Shown here piece by piece: positions 1 through 8,505 of a stretch of DNA of 52,623 bases (position 1 is the stretch's first letter; each line of letters starts with the position of its first letter). The stretch is from a bacterium (GTDB taxonomy: Bacteria; Vulcanimicrobiota; Vulcanimicrobiia; Eremiobacterales; Eremiobacteraceae), in the NCBI GenBank assembly GCA_902812405.1, contig CADDZI010000011.1, positions 1 through 52,623 on the forward strand. The letters run 5' to 3'. Both the position numbers and the translations under genes were made by a program. Below the pieces are notes generated by a model that worked only from the letters and a program-made list of their open reading frames with translations, had not been told where the DNA came from and did no database searches.

Positions 1-376
1 GCCCAGGCGTCGCCGCAGCTGTCGTCGCGTCCGCCGGCGGCGTCCCGGCCGGAACGGCACCTCCCGGCGCGTGACCCGCACCCGTCGCCGGGCCGCCGTG
101 TGCAACAGCCGCTGCAGCGGTGCCTTCCAGGCTCTCGCCTTCCTTGCCGAAAATTGCGATGGGCTTGCCGATCGGAACGACGGCGCCTTCCGGCGCCAGC
201 TGCTTGAGGAGAACGCCTTCGTAGGGCGACGGAACTTCCACCGTCACCTTATCGGTCATGACTTCCACCAGCGGCTGGTCTTGTTTGACGTGCTCGCCTT
301 CCTTTACCAGCCACTTGACGATCTCGCCTTCAATCACCGACTCGGCGAGTTCGGGCATCTCGAGTTCGATTGGCAT
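1..376 (-). CDS. 2-oxoacid dehydrogenase E2 acyltransferase, N-terminal part (cut by window edge)
   Basis: Dihydrolipoyl acyltransferase (E2) core subunit of a 2-oxoacid dehydrogenase complex; it carries the acyl group from E1 on a lipoyl-lysine to CoA. Only the first ~125 residues lie in the window. Residues 1-75 form a biotinyl/lipoyl domain with the lipoylation motif TDKVTVEVPSPYEG (Lys43), followed by an Ala/Pro/Gly-rich flexible linker. The peripheral-subunit-binding and catalytic domains must lie beyond position 1. The ATG is preceded by GGAGAG, and the gene follows E1 beta after 50 bases. The DKVTVEVPSP form of the motif is commoner in branched-chain than in pyruvate E2, but this does not prove substrate. 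Confidence 0.9.
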   Translation of the reverse strand, partial: MPIELEMPELAESVIEGEIVKWLVKEGEHVKQDQPLVEVMTDKVTVEVPSPYEGVLLKQLAPEGAVVPIGKPIAIFGKEGESLEGTAAAAVAHGGPATGAGHAPGGAVPAGTPPADATTAAATPG

Positions 377-426
377 GTGCTCTCTCCGTGTCCGTGACGG
401 GCGTCGCGCCGAGGCGACGTCGGAGG

Positions 427-1425
427 TCAGAAGTTCAGCGTTTTCTTGACCGCGCGCACGACCCGCTGCGCGTTGGGCATGTACACCTTCTCCAACGCAT
501 ACGGGAACGCGGTGTCCCAGCCTGCAACGCGCACGATGGGACCTTCCAGGTGCTCGACCGCGTGTTCGGCGATGTAGGCGGCGATTTCCGCGCAGTAGCC
601 GCCGATGCGCGGGGCCTCCTGCAACAGGACGACGTGACCCGTCTTGGCGACGGTCGTCAGGATGGCCTGGGTGTCGTACGGTTGCAACGTGCGCAAGTCG
701 AGAATCTCGGCCTCGACCCCGTCCGCGGCCAAAAGGCCGGCGGCCTCCAGCGCGACCTGCACCATGGCGCCGAAGGTGATGATCGAGACGTGTTTGCCTT
801 CGCGGACAAGAGCCGCTTTGCCCAGAGGCACCTCGTAGGGACCGGCGGGAACCTCGCTTTTGACCGCCCGGTAAATTTTCTTGGGCTCCATGAAGACAAC
901 CGGATCGGGGTCGCGAATGGAGGCGATGAGCAAGCCTTTGGCATCGTAGGGATTGCTCGGTACGACGACTTTGAGTCCGGGCGTCGCCACGAAATAGGCT
1001 TCCGGCGACTGCGAGTGGTAGGCGCCGCCGCGCACGCCGCCGCCGTAGGGCGAGCGGATGACCATCGGCACACCGAATTGCCCCGCCGACCGATAACGGA
1101 TCTTAGCCGCCTCGGTCACGAGTAAATCGAAGCCCGGGAAGATGAAGTCGATGAACTGAATCTCGGCGATCGGGCGCAGACCGTACAGGGCCATGCCGAC
1201 CGCGGCGCCGATGATGCCGGCCTCAGCCAGCGGCGTATCGATGACCCGCTCAGGTCCGAACTTATCGATGAGACCTTCGGTGATGAGGAAGACGCCGCCG
1301 CGGACACCGATGTCCTCGCCCAAGATCACGACGTCCTGGTCCCGCTCCATCTCCTCGAGGAGCGCGGAGCGGATGGCCTGGACCATCGTCAGCTGGGTCT
1401 GGGGAGGGGTTTGGACAGTTGCCAT
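427..1425 (-). CDS. 2-oxoacid dehydrogenase E1 beta subunit
   Basis: Beta subunit (332 aa) of the thiamine-diphosphate E1 component, which decarboxylates a 2-oxoacid and reductively acylates E2. The transketolase pyrimidine-binding domain is recognisable from ILGEDIGVRGGVFLITEGL through the PIAEIQFIDFIFPGFDLL and RSPYGGGVRGGAYHSQSPEA segments. The C-terminal transketolase domain contains the EILDLRTLQPYD motif. I chose the ATG giving MATVQTPPQ, 7 bases after the E1 alpha stop; GGGAG lies a little upstream inside the alpha gene, so the two subunits are likely translationally coupled. Length matches BkdA2/PdhB-type subunits. Branched-chain substrate is favoured by the operon partners but is inference. 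Confidence 0.93.
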   Translation of the reverse strand: MATVQTPPQTQLTMVQAIRSALLEEMERDQDVVILGEDIGVRGGVFLITEGLIDKFGPERVIDTPLAEAGIIGAAVGMALYGLRPIAEIQFIDFIFPGFDLLVTEAAKIRYRSAGQFGVPMVIRSPYGGGVRGGAYHSQSPEAYFVATPGLKVVVPSNPYDAKGLLIASIRDPDPVVFMEPKKIYRAVKSEVPAGPYEVPLGKAALVREGKHVSIITFGAMVQVALEAAGLLAADGVEAEILDLRTLQPYDTQAILTTVAKTGHVVLLQEAPRIGGYCAEIAAYIAEHAVEHLEGPIVRVAGWDTAFPYALEKVYMPNAQRVVRAVKKTLNF

Positions 1426-1432
1426 GCTGTGC

Positions 1433-2530
1433 TTATACTCCCAACTCGGCGGCAAGTTCGGCGCGTTCCCACGCCAGGTGGGGCGTCAACGTCTCGTAGA
1501 CGTGGTCAAAAACGGTCAACGGTGCGGGCGGCGGGCTCTTCTCGGCTTCCTCCATGGCCGCCGCAAGCTGGGCTTTGATCTCGGCCTGCAGACGCTGCTC
1601 CTGCTCCTCCGACCACCAGCCGCGCAATTCAAGGAAGCGGCGCATGCGCGTGACCGGGTCGCGCTGCGTGCGCCACATCTCGAGTTCGCCCTTGGGGCGG
1701 TAGCGCGTGTCATCGTCGGCGGAGGAGTGCGGGCCGTAGCGGTAGGTGTAGGCTTCAATGAGGCTCGGGCCGTTGCCTGAACGGGCCCGGTCCGCGCAGT
1801 GCTTGGTCACCGCGTACACGGCCAGGACGTCGTTGCCGTCGACGAAATAGCCCGGCATGCCGTAGGCACGCGCTTTCTCGGCGATCGTCTTGGTGCGCGT
1901 CTGCTGGTCGGTGCGCATGGAAATCGCATATTGGTTGTTCTGGACGAACATGAGGGCCGGCGCCTGGTAGACCGCGGCGAAGTTCATGCCGACGTGGAAG
2001 TCGCCTTCGCTGGTTGCTCCGTCGCCCATGTAGCAGATCGTGATTTCCTTGCGCTTCTTGATGCGTTGCGCCATCGCGGTGCCGACGGCTTCGGTGATCT
2101 TGTTGCCGACCGTCGAGGCGGGCGGCACGATGTGCAAGTCGCGGCGGCCCGGACCATGCGGCATGAGGCGCCCCTGCGTCGGGTCGAGCGTCCTGCCCAG
2201 CACGTGACCGAACCACTCGGCGGCGCTCAGTCCCTTGACGAGCATGCTGCCCTGCGATCGGTGATCGGGGTACATCCAGTCGTCCTTGAGCAGCGGCAGC
2301 GCGCTGCCGACCTGAGCCGCTTCCTGGCCAGCGATCTGGGCGTAAAAGCCGGCTCGGCCCTGGCGGACGAGAATGTAGCCGCGATCGTCGACGCCGCGCA
2401 CGAAGACAAGCCAGCGGTACATGTGCAGGTAATCATCCTTGCCCAAGCCCAGTGAATCCGGGTTTTCCTTGGGGGTACCGTCGTAGGCGAGAATGCTTAA
2501 GGGCGTGTCGGTAAAGGGTTCGATGCGCAT
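1433..2530 (-). CDS. 2-oxoacid dehydrogenase E1 alpha subunit
   Basis: Alpha subunit (365 aa) of the E1 decarboxylase, first gene of the operon. The thiamine-diphosphate motif runs from GDG at residues 169-171 to NN at 198-199. The phosphorylation-loop-like sequence YRYGPHSSADDDTRYR is the form typical of branched-chain 2-oxoacid dehydrogenase E1 alpha. The open frame extends further upstream, but the start is set at the ATG giving MRIEPFTDTP because TGGAGG stands a few bases before it. The upstream gap holds a perfect 18-bp palindrome that is a good candidate operator. Pyruvate as substrate cannot be excluded. Confidence 0.93.
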   Translation of the reverse strand: MRIEPFTDTPLSILAYDGTPKENPDSLGLGKDDYLHMYRWLVFVRGVDDRGYILVRQGRAGFYAQIAGQEAAQVGSALPLLKDDWMYPDHRSQGSMLVKGLSAAEWFGHVLGRTLDPTQGRLMPHGPGRRDLHIVPPASTVGNKITEAVGTAMAQRIKKRKEITICYMGDGATSEGDFHVGMNFAAVYQAPALMFVQNNQYAISMRTDQQTRTKTIAEKARAYGMPGYFVDGNDVLAVYAVTKHCADRARSGNGPSLIEAYTYRYGPHSSADDDTRYRPKGELEMWRTQRDPVTRMRRFLELRGWWSEEQEQRLQAEIKAQLAAAMEEAEKSPPPAPLTVFDHVYETLTPHLAWERAELAAELGV

Positions 2531-2838
2531 GCGGCCTCCACGGGTCCTGACGAGTCGAGTTATCGGTTTGTGTGCGGTCCGGGCATTACCTCCGGCTGTC
2601 GTGCTTTTGTCCGCAGGATGAAGGCGCGGACGCAAGAGACGGCGCTCGGCCCGGGACTGAGGGCGACAGGAACCCAGCCAGGTGCGATCGCTCACCTGGC
2701 CAGGTGAGATCGCCCTCCTGTCAGGCGCAGCGCATCCTATCCGCCCGACGCAACGTCCGTCAGTCGCCGTATGCACCAGGCGGATGGATTCTTTCACCCT
2801 TTGGCAGAACTTGACCGCATGCCGGGTGGAGACGCAGG
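2531..2838. promoter_or_regulatory. Divergent intergenic region with operator-like palindrome cluster
   Basis: This 308-base gap lies between the E1 alpha start (minus) and the small unknown gene (plus). At 2691-2708 there is a perfect 18-base palindrome, CTCACCTGGCCAGGTGAG. Its half-site reappears as a direct repeat: CCAGGTGCGATCG at 2678-2690 and CCAGGTGAGATCG at 2700-2712, so three half-sites sit within 35 bases. That is the usual look of a dimeric repressor or activator site. I see no RNA gene, no convincing -35/-10 pair and no adjacent regulator gene. Confidence 0.55.
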
Positions 2839-3507
2839 ATGGACGAGGAATCTGTGAAGCTCGGGCCCTTTGCCTACATGAAGCTGGGAATTGGCCTCTA
2901 CCGCCCGGCACCGGTTGCTCCGCTCTCGCCCAACGTACAGGCCGACCTGCTGCGCCACCTGCATGCCGAGTATCCGTCGCTGCAGCAGGTCCCGGGCGGC
3001 GTCCTCTTCTCCGACCCGGCGACGGGACGCGTGCTTGTCATCGACCAGACCAAAATTGAAGCCGTCGAGCACAATCCCAATTCGCCGCTGGATGCGGTCG
3101 AGCGCATCCGCCTCACCTTTCGCAAGGTTGTGCCGGTTGTCGCCTATGCGGCACCGTTCTTCGTTCGCGTCGACGGCGCGGGCACGATTCAGGCGCTCGA
3201 GGGACTCAATCCGACGCAGGTTTTGCTCGAGCATGCGCGGCCGCGTGAGCAGTGGCAGGCCGTCGCAGGAACGTGCGCCTTTGCGGGTTTGCGTTTTATC
3301 TTCCGCACGTTCGACGGCGGCCAGCGCGACCTGCACGTGGAACCTCTCTTCGCACAGCCCGATAAGTTTTACCTCATGGTGGCGAGCTCGGCCGGCAGCG
3401 GAGCCGCCACTTTGGATGCGGCGCTGGATCGCGCACGAGAGGAAGCGGCACTCATCGAGCGCCTTAGTGATCGCATCGTGTCCGATCTCGCCGCCGGCGA
3501 TCCGTAG
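2839..3507 (+). CDS. Hypothetical protein, 222 aa
   Basis: I do not recognise this family. It is a soluble-looking protein starting MDEESVKLGPFAYMKLGIGL, with no signal peptide or membrane segment. The middle alternates short hydrophobic strands (GRVLVIDQTKIEAVEH, KVVPVVAYAAPFFVRVDG) and the C-terminal third is an Ala/Glu-rich helix (LDAALDRAREEAALIERLSD). The ATG has a weak GGAG upstream. It is the only plus-strand gene in this stretch and diverges from the E1 operon across the palindrome cluster, so co-regulation is possible. Codon use resembles its neighbours, and the frame is intact and not explained by the opposite strand. Confidence 0.7.
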   Translation: MDEESVKLGPFAYMKLGIGLYRPAPVAPLSPNVQADLLRHLHAEYPSLQQVPGGVLFSDPATGRVLVIDQTKIEAVEHNPNSPLDAVERIRLTFRKVVPVVAYAAPFFVRVDGAGTIQALEGLNPTQVLLEHARPREQWQAVAGTCAFAGLRFIFRTFDGGQRDLHVEPLFAQPDKFYLMVASSAGSGAATLDAALDRAREEAALIERLSDRIVSDLAAGDP

Positions 3508-3533
3508 GGTCGAGTCTGCATTAGGTCGCCAGG

Positions 3534-3644
3534 TAGCGGTCGCCCTTGGGCGACCGATGGAACATGACATCCTGCCGCGCACATCCAACACGTCACGATC
3601 TCTGGCTCGCGCAAGCCGCAAGGGTCGGCCAAGGCCGACCGCCA
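3534..3644. repeat. Palindromic hairpin doublet (plus copy 3534-3557, minus copy 3623-3644)
   Basis: Two members of the intergenic hairpin family face each other across ~65 bases, between the converging ends of the unknown gene and the aldehyde dehydrogenase. The first has stem GGTCGCCC/GGGCGACC with flanks TAGC and GA. The second has stem GGTCGGCC/GGCCGACC in the opposite orientation, with the flank changed to GCCA. The stems differ from the common GGTCGCGC form by paired, compensating changes. Confidence 0.8.
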
Positions 3645-3660
3645 CGGGACCGCAGGTCTG

Positions 3661-5148
3661 TTACACGGCAAACGGATTGATGGGTTTGGTTCCCGTGTAG
3701 GCGACGACGCCCTTGGTCTCGGTGTACAGGTCCAGCGTTTGCATGGCCAGTTCGCGACCGAAGCCCGACTGCTTGTAGCCGCCAAACGGCAGCCCCGGGA
3801 AAATTGAATACGCGGAGTTGATCGCAATGCCGCCGGATTTGAGGGCTGCCGCAACACGTTGCGCCCGGGCACCGTCTTTCGTCCACACCGATGCCGCCAG
3901 GCCGTACTGCGTCGCGTTGGCCAGCTCGATGGCTTCGCGTTCGTCCTTAAAGGTCATGAGGACGACGACCGGTCCGAAGATCTCCTCCTGGGCCACGCGC
4001 ATCGTCGGCGTGACCTGGTCGAGCACGGTGGGCATGAGGAAGTTGCCTTTGGCGAGCGCCGGGTCTTGCGGCCGCGTGCCGCCGCAGGCGACGACGGCAC
4101 CCTCCTGCCTGCCGATGCCGACGTAGCCCTCGATCTTCTCCAGCTGCCGTCGCGAGATGATCGCCCCGACGTGGGTCGCGGGGTCCAGCGGATCGCCGAC
4201 TTTGAGGGCTTGCGTCTTGCGGATAAATGTTTTGCGGAAGGCATCCGCGATGCTCTCCTGAACGAGAATCCGCGACCGCGCGTCGCAGGACTGACCCGCA
4301 TTGTAGAAGATGGCATGACAGGATCCTGCGGCGGCGGCCTCCAGGTCGGCATCCTCGAAAACAATGCTCGGCGACTTGCCGCCGAGCTCCAACGTGACGC
4401 GCTTGATCGTCGCTGACGCGATCTCCATGATCGTGCGTCCGGTCGCGGTCTCGCCGGTGAAGGCGATCTTGTCCACGCCCGGATGACCCGCCAGATGCGC
4501 GCCGATGACGGCACCCGGACCGGGAAGAACATTGACGACGCCCGGCGGGCAGCCCGCCTCGGCGCAGATCTGTCCGAGCATGAGCGCGGTCAGCGGGGTC
4601 GGTGAGGCGGGTTTGAGGACAACCGTGCAACCCGCGGCCAGGGCAGGGGCGACCTTCCACGCGGCCATGAGCAGCGGGTAATTCCACGGGATGATCTGGG
4701 CGCACACGCCCACCGGTTCTTTCAGCGTGTAGGCAAAAAAGTTGGGTGGAACGGGAAGGGTGGCGCCTGCGATCTTGGTGACGGCGCCCGCGTAGAACTC
4801 GAAGTCCTCGATGACTTGACCGATCTCCGCCTTGGCGCCGGCGATCGTCTTGCCGGCGTTGCGGACTTCGGTCTCGGCCAGAGTGTCCAGCCGCTCGGCG
4901 ATGAGCGAGGCGATCTTATTGAGAATCCGGGCGCGGCGGGCGGGCGTCAAACCGGCCCATTTGCCGCCGAGCGCCTGACGCGCGGCATCCACCGCCAGAT
5001 CGGCATCGTGGATGCCGGCCGCAGCGACCTTGGCGATGACCTCGTTCGTCGCCGGGTTGAGGATGTCGGTATACTCTTCAGACGCGGGCTTGACGAACTG
5101 GTTGTTGATGAAGAGCTCGAAGGTGTGTCCTGCGATTGCGGTGGCCAT
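3661..5148 (-). CDS. NAD(P)-dependent aldehyde dehydrogenase
   Basis: Oxidises an aldehyde to the carboxylate with NAD(P)+. At 495 aa it is the usual length of the ALDH superfamily. Visible hallmarks are PWNYP (oxyanion Asn156), the cofactor-loop segment FTGETATGRTI, the general base Glu254 in LELGGKSP, and catalytic Cys288 in NAGQSCDARSR. The C-terminal PFGGYKQSGFGRE segment is also typical. The ATG giving MATAIAGHTF was chosen over an earlier in-frame start because GGGAGGAAGGGAG stands directly before it. It lies 23 bases after the thiolase gene, so the two are probably co-transcribed. The substrate is unknown; methylmalonate-semialdehyde-type CoA acylation is less likely because the sequence resembles betaine/amino-aldehyde ALDHs. 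Confidence 0.93.
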   Translation of the reverse strand: MATAIAGHTFELFINNQFVKPASEEYTDILNPATNEVIAKVAAAGIHDADLAVDAARQALGGKWAGLTPARRARILNKIASLIAERLDTLAETEVRNAGKTIAGAKAEIGQVIEDFEFYAGAVTKIAGATLPVPPNFFAYTLKEPVGVCAQIIPWNYPLLMAAWKVAPALAAGCTVVLKPASPTPLTALMLGQICAEAGCPPGVVNVLPGPGAVIGAHLAGHPGVDKIAFTGETATGRTIMEIASATIKRVTLELGGKSPSIVFEDADLEAAAAGSCHAIFYNAGQSCDARSRILVQESIADAFRKTFIRKTQALKVGDPLDPATHVGAIISRRQLEKIEGYVGIGRQEGAVVACGGTRPQDPALAKGNFLMPTVLDQVTPTMRVAQEEIFGPVVVLMTFKDEREAIELANATQYGLAASVWTKDGARAQRVAAALKSGGIAINSAYSIFPGLPFGGYKQSGFGRELAMQTLDLYTETKGVVAYTGTKPINPFAV

Positions 5149-5171
5149 CTCCCTTCCTCCCTGCGTGCGTA

Positions 5172-6374
5172 TCAGCGTTCGACGATCGTGGCGATGCCCT
5201 GGCCGACGCCGATGCACATCGTCGCCAACCCGCGCCGTGCACCGCGCGCCTCCATCGCGTGCAACAGTGTGACCATGATGCGGGCGCCGCTGCAGCCCAG
5301 GGGGTGGCCCAGGGCAATCGCACCGCCGTTGACGTTGACGCGTTCCGGCGGAATTTCGAGTTCGCGGATGCAGGCAATGGACTGCGCGGCGAAAGCTTCG
5401 TTGAGCTCCACCAGGTCGATGTCGTCGATGCGCAGTCCGGCGCGCTGCAGCGCTTTCATGGTGGCCGGGATAGGTCCCAGGCCCATGCAGTTAGGGTCAA
5501 CGCCCGCCACGGCGGAGGTAAGGATGCGCGCCATGGGTCGCAGGCCGCGCCGCGTGGCCTCCTCGGCCGCCATGAGGACGACGCCGGCGGCCCCGTCGTT
5601 GATGCCGCTCGAGTTACCGGCGGTCACCGTGCCTCCCTCGCGGAAGGCGGGCTTGAGCGCTGCCAGCTGCTCCATCGTGACGTCCGGCCGCGGGTGTTCG
5701 TCCACCGCCACCACCTTCGGCTCGCCGGCTTTCCCGTTGCCCTTCACCATAACGGGGATGAGTTCGCGGTCGAAGGCGCCCGCGCGCTGGGCCGCACCCG
5801 TCTTGTGCTGACTTGCATACGCGAACGCGTCTTGCTCCCGGCGCGTGATGCCGTAGCGCTGGGCCACGTTCTCGGCCGTCTCGCCCATGGAAAGCGGCGG
5901 GTAGCCGCGGGCCGTGAGCTTCGGATTGTACATGCGTGCGCCGAGCGTCGTGTCGAAGATCTGGGGGGCGCGGGCAAACTCGGCCTCCGGTTTGGGGATG
6001 ACGTAGGGTGCGCGCGTCATGCTCTCGACGCCGCCGGCAAGCATGATGTCCCCGCAGCCGCAGGCGATGGCCTGGGCGGCACTGTTGATCGCCTGCAGGC
6101 CCGAACCGCACAGGCGATTGAGCGTCGTCCCGGCCACGCTTTCGGGGAAGCCGGCTGCGAGCAGCGCCATGCGGGCGACGTTCCGATTGTCCTCGCCGGC
6201 TTGGTTGCTGCAGCCCCACATGACGTCTTCGACCTCCACCGGATCCAGCTTGGCGCGCTCGACGAGCGCGTTGAGGACCACCGCCGACAGGTCGTCCGGG
6301 CGGACGCTGCGCAGCGCACCTGCATACTTGCCGATTGGCGTTCGCGCCGCGGCAACGATGACCACTTCCCGCAT
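5172..6374 (-). CDS. Thiolase (acetyl-CoA C-acyltransferase)
   Basis: Catalyses thiolytic cleavage of 3-oxoacyl-CoA, or the reverse Claisen condensation. The 400-aa protein has the acyl-enzyme cysteine in [11 protein letters not shown] (Cys89), the [10 protein letters not shown] histidine (His357) and the C-terminal general-base cysteine in MCIGVGQG (Cys387). All catalytic residues are present. It starts [17 protein letters not shown], as normal for the family. Together with the aldehyde dehydrogenase behind it and the 2-oxoacid dehydrogenase operon on the same strand, it suggests degradation of branched-chain or other acyl units. A biosynthetic role is equally possible from sequence alone. 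Confidence 0.95.
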   Translation of the reverse strand: MREVVIVAAARTPIGKYAGALRSVRPDDLSAVVLNALVERAKLDPVEVEDVMWGCSNQAGEDNRNVARMALLAAGFPESVAGTTLNRLCGSGLQAINSAAQAIACGCGDIMLAGGVESMTRAPYVIPKPEAEFARAPQIFDTTLGARMYNPKLTARGYPPLSMGETAENVAQRYGITRREQDAFAYASQHKTGAAQRAGAFDRELIPVMVKGNGKAGEPKVVAVDEHPRPDVTMEQLAALKPAFREGGTVTAGNSSGINDGAAGVVLMAAEEATRRGLRPMARILTSAVAGVDPNCMGLGPIPATMKALQRAGLRIDDIDLVELNEAFAAQSIACIRELEIPPERVNVNGGAIALGHPLGCSGARIMVTLLHAMEARGARRGLATMCIGVGQGIATIVER

Positions 6375-6633
6375 GTGTCACGCACCCTTCGCTTCGCCGG
6401 CCGGGTGCCCCCGCCGAGATGCCGGCCCAGCGTGCCGTGCAAGCAAGAGCGGCCGGCGGGCTTGCGTCATGGTACGCATCCGCGCGGCGGGCCGGGCGTG
6501 CGCACGCACCGCACGCGCACGCGGTGGGTACCGGCGGGTATTGCGCCCCAACGCGCAGCCGTGACGTGCCGCGTAGAGGTGCCGCGTCCGTGCAGGCCGC
6601 AGTGTCTGGAGCCAGTCGCAGGGAGAGTGACCT

Positions 6634-7155
6634 GTGGTACGTGTTGTAAACAGCCGGCATACGTATTTCGGCCGCGTCTTTAACGTGCGCGTCGATGAGA
6701 TTGAAGATCAAACGGGACGGCGCGCCCATATCGAGGTTGCCGAGCACCGTGGCGGGGTGGCTATCATTGCCCAACCGCGCGCAGGCCAGGTTGTCTTGGT
6801 GCGGCAGTACCGCCCCGCGATCGGCCGCAGCCTGTGGGAAGTTCCGGCCGGCAAGCTCGAACCGGACGAGGATCCGGCTGCCTGTGCGCTGCGCGAACTG
6901 GAAGAGGAAACCGGATACAGCGCGCAATCCTGGCGCCGCCTGTGGAGTTTTTACACGGCACCGGGCTTCTGTACCGAGCGGCTGCACCTGTTTTTGGCCA
7001 CCGGGTTGCGGGCGGGAACACCGCGCCCCGATCCCGGCGAGCACATCGAGACGCGCATCTTCGATGTTGAGGAAGCCTGGCGGCTCGTGACGGCGGATGA
7101 TTTGCCCGACGCAAAAACCCAAATTGCCTTGGCATACCTGCGCGGCCCGCAGTAG
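6634..7155 (+). CDS. Nudix hydrolase, ADP-ribose pyrophosphatase type
   Basis: Hydrolyses a nucleoside diphosphate linked to another moiety, most likely ADP-ribose, to AMP plus ribose 5-phosphate. The 173-aa protein has an exact Nudix box at residues 73-95 (G73, E79, R87-E88, E91-E92, G94), preceded by VRQYRPAIGRSLWEVPAGKLE and followed by SFYTAPGFCTERLHLFLA, both typical of the NudF/YqiK group. The start is GTG at 6634, chosen because GGGAG stands just upstream. The gene faces away from the thiolase across a 259-base gap (6375-6633) in which I see nothing else definable. Its 3' side is closed by a hairpin doublet. Confidence 0.93.
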   Translation: MVRVVNSRHTYFGRVFNVRVDEIEDQTGRRAHIEVAEHRGGVAIIAQPRAGQVVLVRQYRPAIGRSLWEVPAGKLEPDEDPAACALRELEEETGYSAQSWRRLWSFYTAPGFCTERLHLFLATGLRAGTPRPDPGEHIETRIFDVEEAWRLVTADDLPDAKTQIALAYLRGPQ

Positions 7156-7183
7156 GCCGTCACGTTCAGACTCCTCTGTCTCG

Positions 7184-7276
7184 TAGCGGTCGCGCGTGCG
7201 CGACCGAGAGAGCGTCACGTGGCGGATTTGCGTCGCAAGGCGTGACGTCCCATCGGCCGCGCGAGCGCGGCCGCTA
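7184..7276. repeat. Composite hairpin doublet with conserved spacer
   Basis: A plus-oriented hairpin (7184-7207, stem GGTCGCGC/GCGCGACC, loop GT) faces a minus-oriented hairpin (7253-7276, stem GGCCGCGC/GCGCGGCC). The spacer begins GAGAGAGCGTCACG and contains its near reverse complement CGTGACG, so the whole 93 bases could fold back on itself. A second copy of the same composite, with a recognisably similar spacer, lies at 21614-21707. A degenerate further copy is visible near 7302-7320. Confidence 0.8.
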
Positions 7277-7365
7277 CACTACGCGGCCCACGTGAATCCG
7301 TAGCGGCGCGCGGGTCCGGAAACGCCGCGTCGCACGATCTCCCCGCGAGTGTCACGTTCCGGTAT

Positions 7366-8505
7366 CTAGGCGCAGCCTTTTGCCGTCAGGCGTGCAAAGC
7401 GCAGCGTGGCCCAGGCGAGCACGAACGCGGCCAACCCGAAGGTCGCGGCCGCTGGCAGCCACAGGTCTGCCAGGCCGGCGCCTCGATTGACAATTCCCCG
7501 CAGCACCTGGATGAAGTACGTCAGCGGCAGCAGGTGGCTGACGGCCTGCATGATCGGCGGCATGAGGTTAATATCGAAGAACACGCCCGACAAGAGAAAG
7601 GACGTCAAAAGAAAGAATGCCGCGATGATGGCCGCCTGGTGCTGGGACCGGGCGTACGTCGAGATCAGCAAACCCAAGCCCAAGGATGTCACGAGAAAAC
7701 CCGCCCCGAGGAAAAGCAGCAGGCCGACGTTACCGGCAATGGGCACGCCGAACAGATACCGCATGAGAGCCAAAACGCCCAGCAGGTCACCGAACACGAC
7801 GACGGCATACGGAATGAGTTTGCCTAACAGGAGCGCGGGAGCACCAATCGGGGTAACGAGAACCTGTTCCAGCGTCCCTCGCTCGCGCTCGCCGATGATC
7901 GAGAGCGTCACCAAAACGATGCCGATGTTTTGGATGACCAAGCCGATGAGAGCCGGCAGCAGGAAGACCGGCGTGCGCAAGCCGGGATTGAACAGAATGA
8001 TCGGGTCGACGGTCAGCGCCGGCGGCGTACGCACGGCGCCGTAGCGATGCTCCAGCGCGAGCGCGACTTGGCTCGCACCAAAGTGCGCCAGCTGCGCGAC
8101 GTTGAGGTCCGATCCATCAATGTACACCGGCACGCGCACCGGGATGCCCAGCGTCATATCCGTCGCATAGCCTTGCGGCACGACGAACCCGATCTGGGCG
8201 GTATTCGCAACCAGGGCATGCATTAACGCCGCGCGAGATGTCACCCTGCCGACGATGCGAAAGTCGCCCGAGGCTTCGAGGGATTGAATGTCGTGCTGCG
8301 AGAGCGGCTCTCCAGATTCACTGTAGTACACGGTCGGCACGTGCTGCACGTGCAGGTTGATGGCGTAGCCGTAGATGACGAGTTGCATGAGCGGCAGGAT
8401 GATCACCATCGCCAGCGTCGTTGGCTCGCGCACGAGATGCCGGACTTCCTTGTAGAGGACCGCGCCCAGACCGTGCAGCGGCGACGCGGGAGGGCGCCGC
8501 GTCAC
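7366..8505 (-). CDS. ABC-2 type transporter, membrane permease
   Basis: Permease of an ABC exporter (379 aa). One N-terminal membrane segment (TLAMVIILPLMQLVIYGYAI) is followed by a large extracytoplasmic domain of about 130 residues. Then come five hydrophobic segments, including LLPALIGLVIQNIGIVLVTL and LLLFLGAGFLVTSLGLGLLI, separated by the conserved IGERERGTLEQVLVTPI loop typical of ABC2_membrane_3/YhhJ-like proteins. The start is GTG, overlapping the TGA stop of the ATPase gene (GTGA), so the pair is translationally coupled. The same operon begins with a polyprenyl-synthase-like gene, which hints at export of a lipid or isoprenoid compound; that is inference. Confidence 0.92.
   Translation of the reverse strand: MTRRPPASPLHGLGAVLYKEVRHLVREPTTLAMVIILPLMQLVIYGYAINLHVQHVPTVYYSESGEPLSQHDIQSLEASGDFRIVGRVTSRAALMHALVANTAQIGFVVPQGYATDMTLGIPVRVPVYIDGSDLNVAQLAHFGASQVALALEHRYGAVRTPPALTVDPIILFNPGLRTPVFLLPALIGLVIQNIGIVLVTLSIIGERERGTLEQVLVTPIGAPALLLGKLIPYAVVVFGDLLGVLALMRYLFGVPIAGNVGLLLFLGAGFLVTSLGLGLLISTYARSQHQAAIIAAFFLLTSFLLSGVFFDINLMPPIMQAVSHLLPLTYFIQVLRGIVNRGAGLADLWLPAAATFGLAAFVLAWATLRFARLTAKGCA

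Noticed and set aside
6375-6633. Search for a gene or regulator between thiolase and Nudix hydrolase
   Set aside because: Only short, biased frames exist, with no ribosome binding site or recognisable motif.
5136-6683. Long plus-strand frame antisense to the thiolase gene
   Set aside because: It is the mirror of a strongly conserved thiolase; composition is His/Arg/Ala-rich without any domain. The same holds for long frames opposite uvrA, prs and the aldehyde dehydrogenase.
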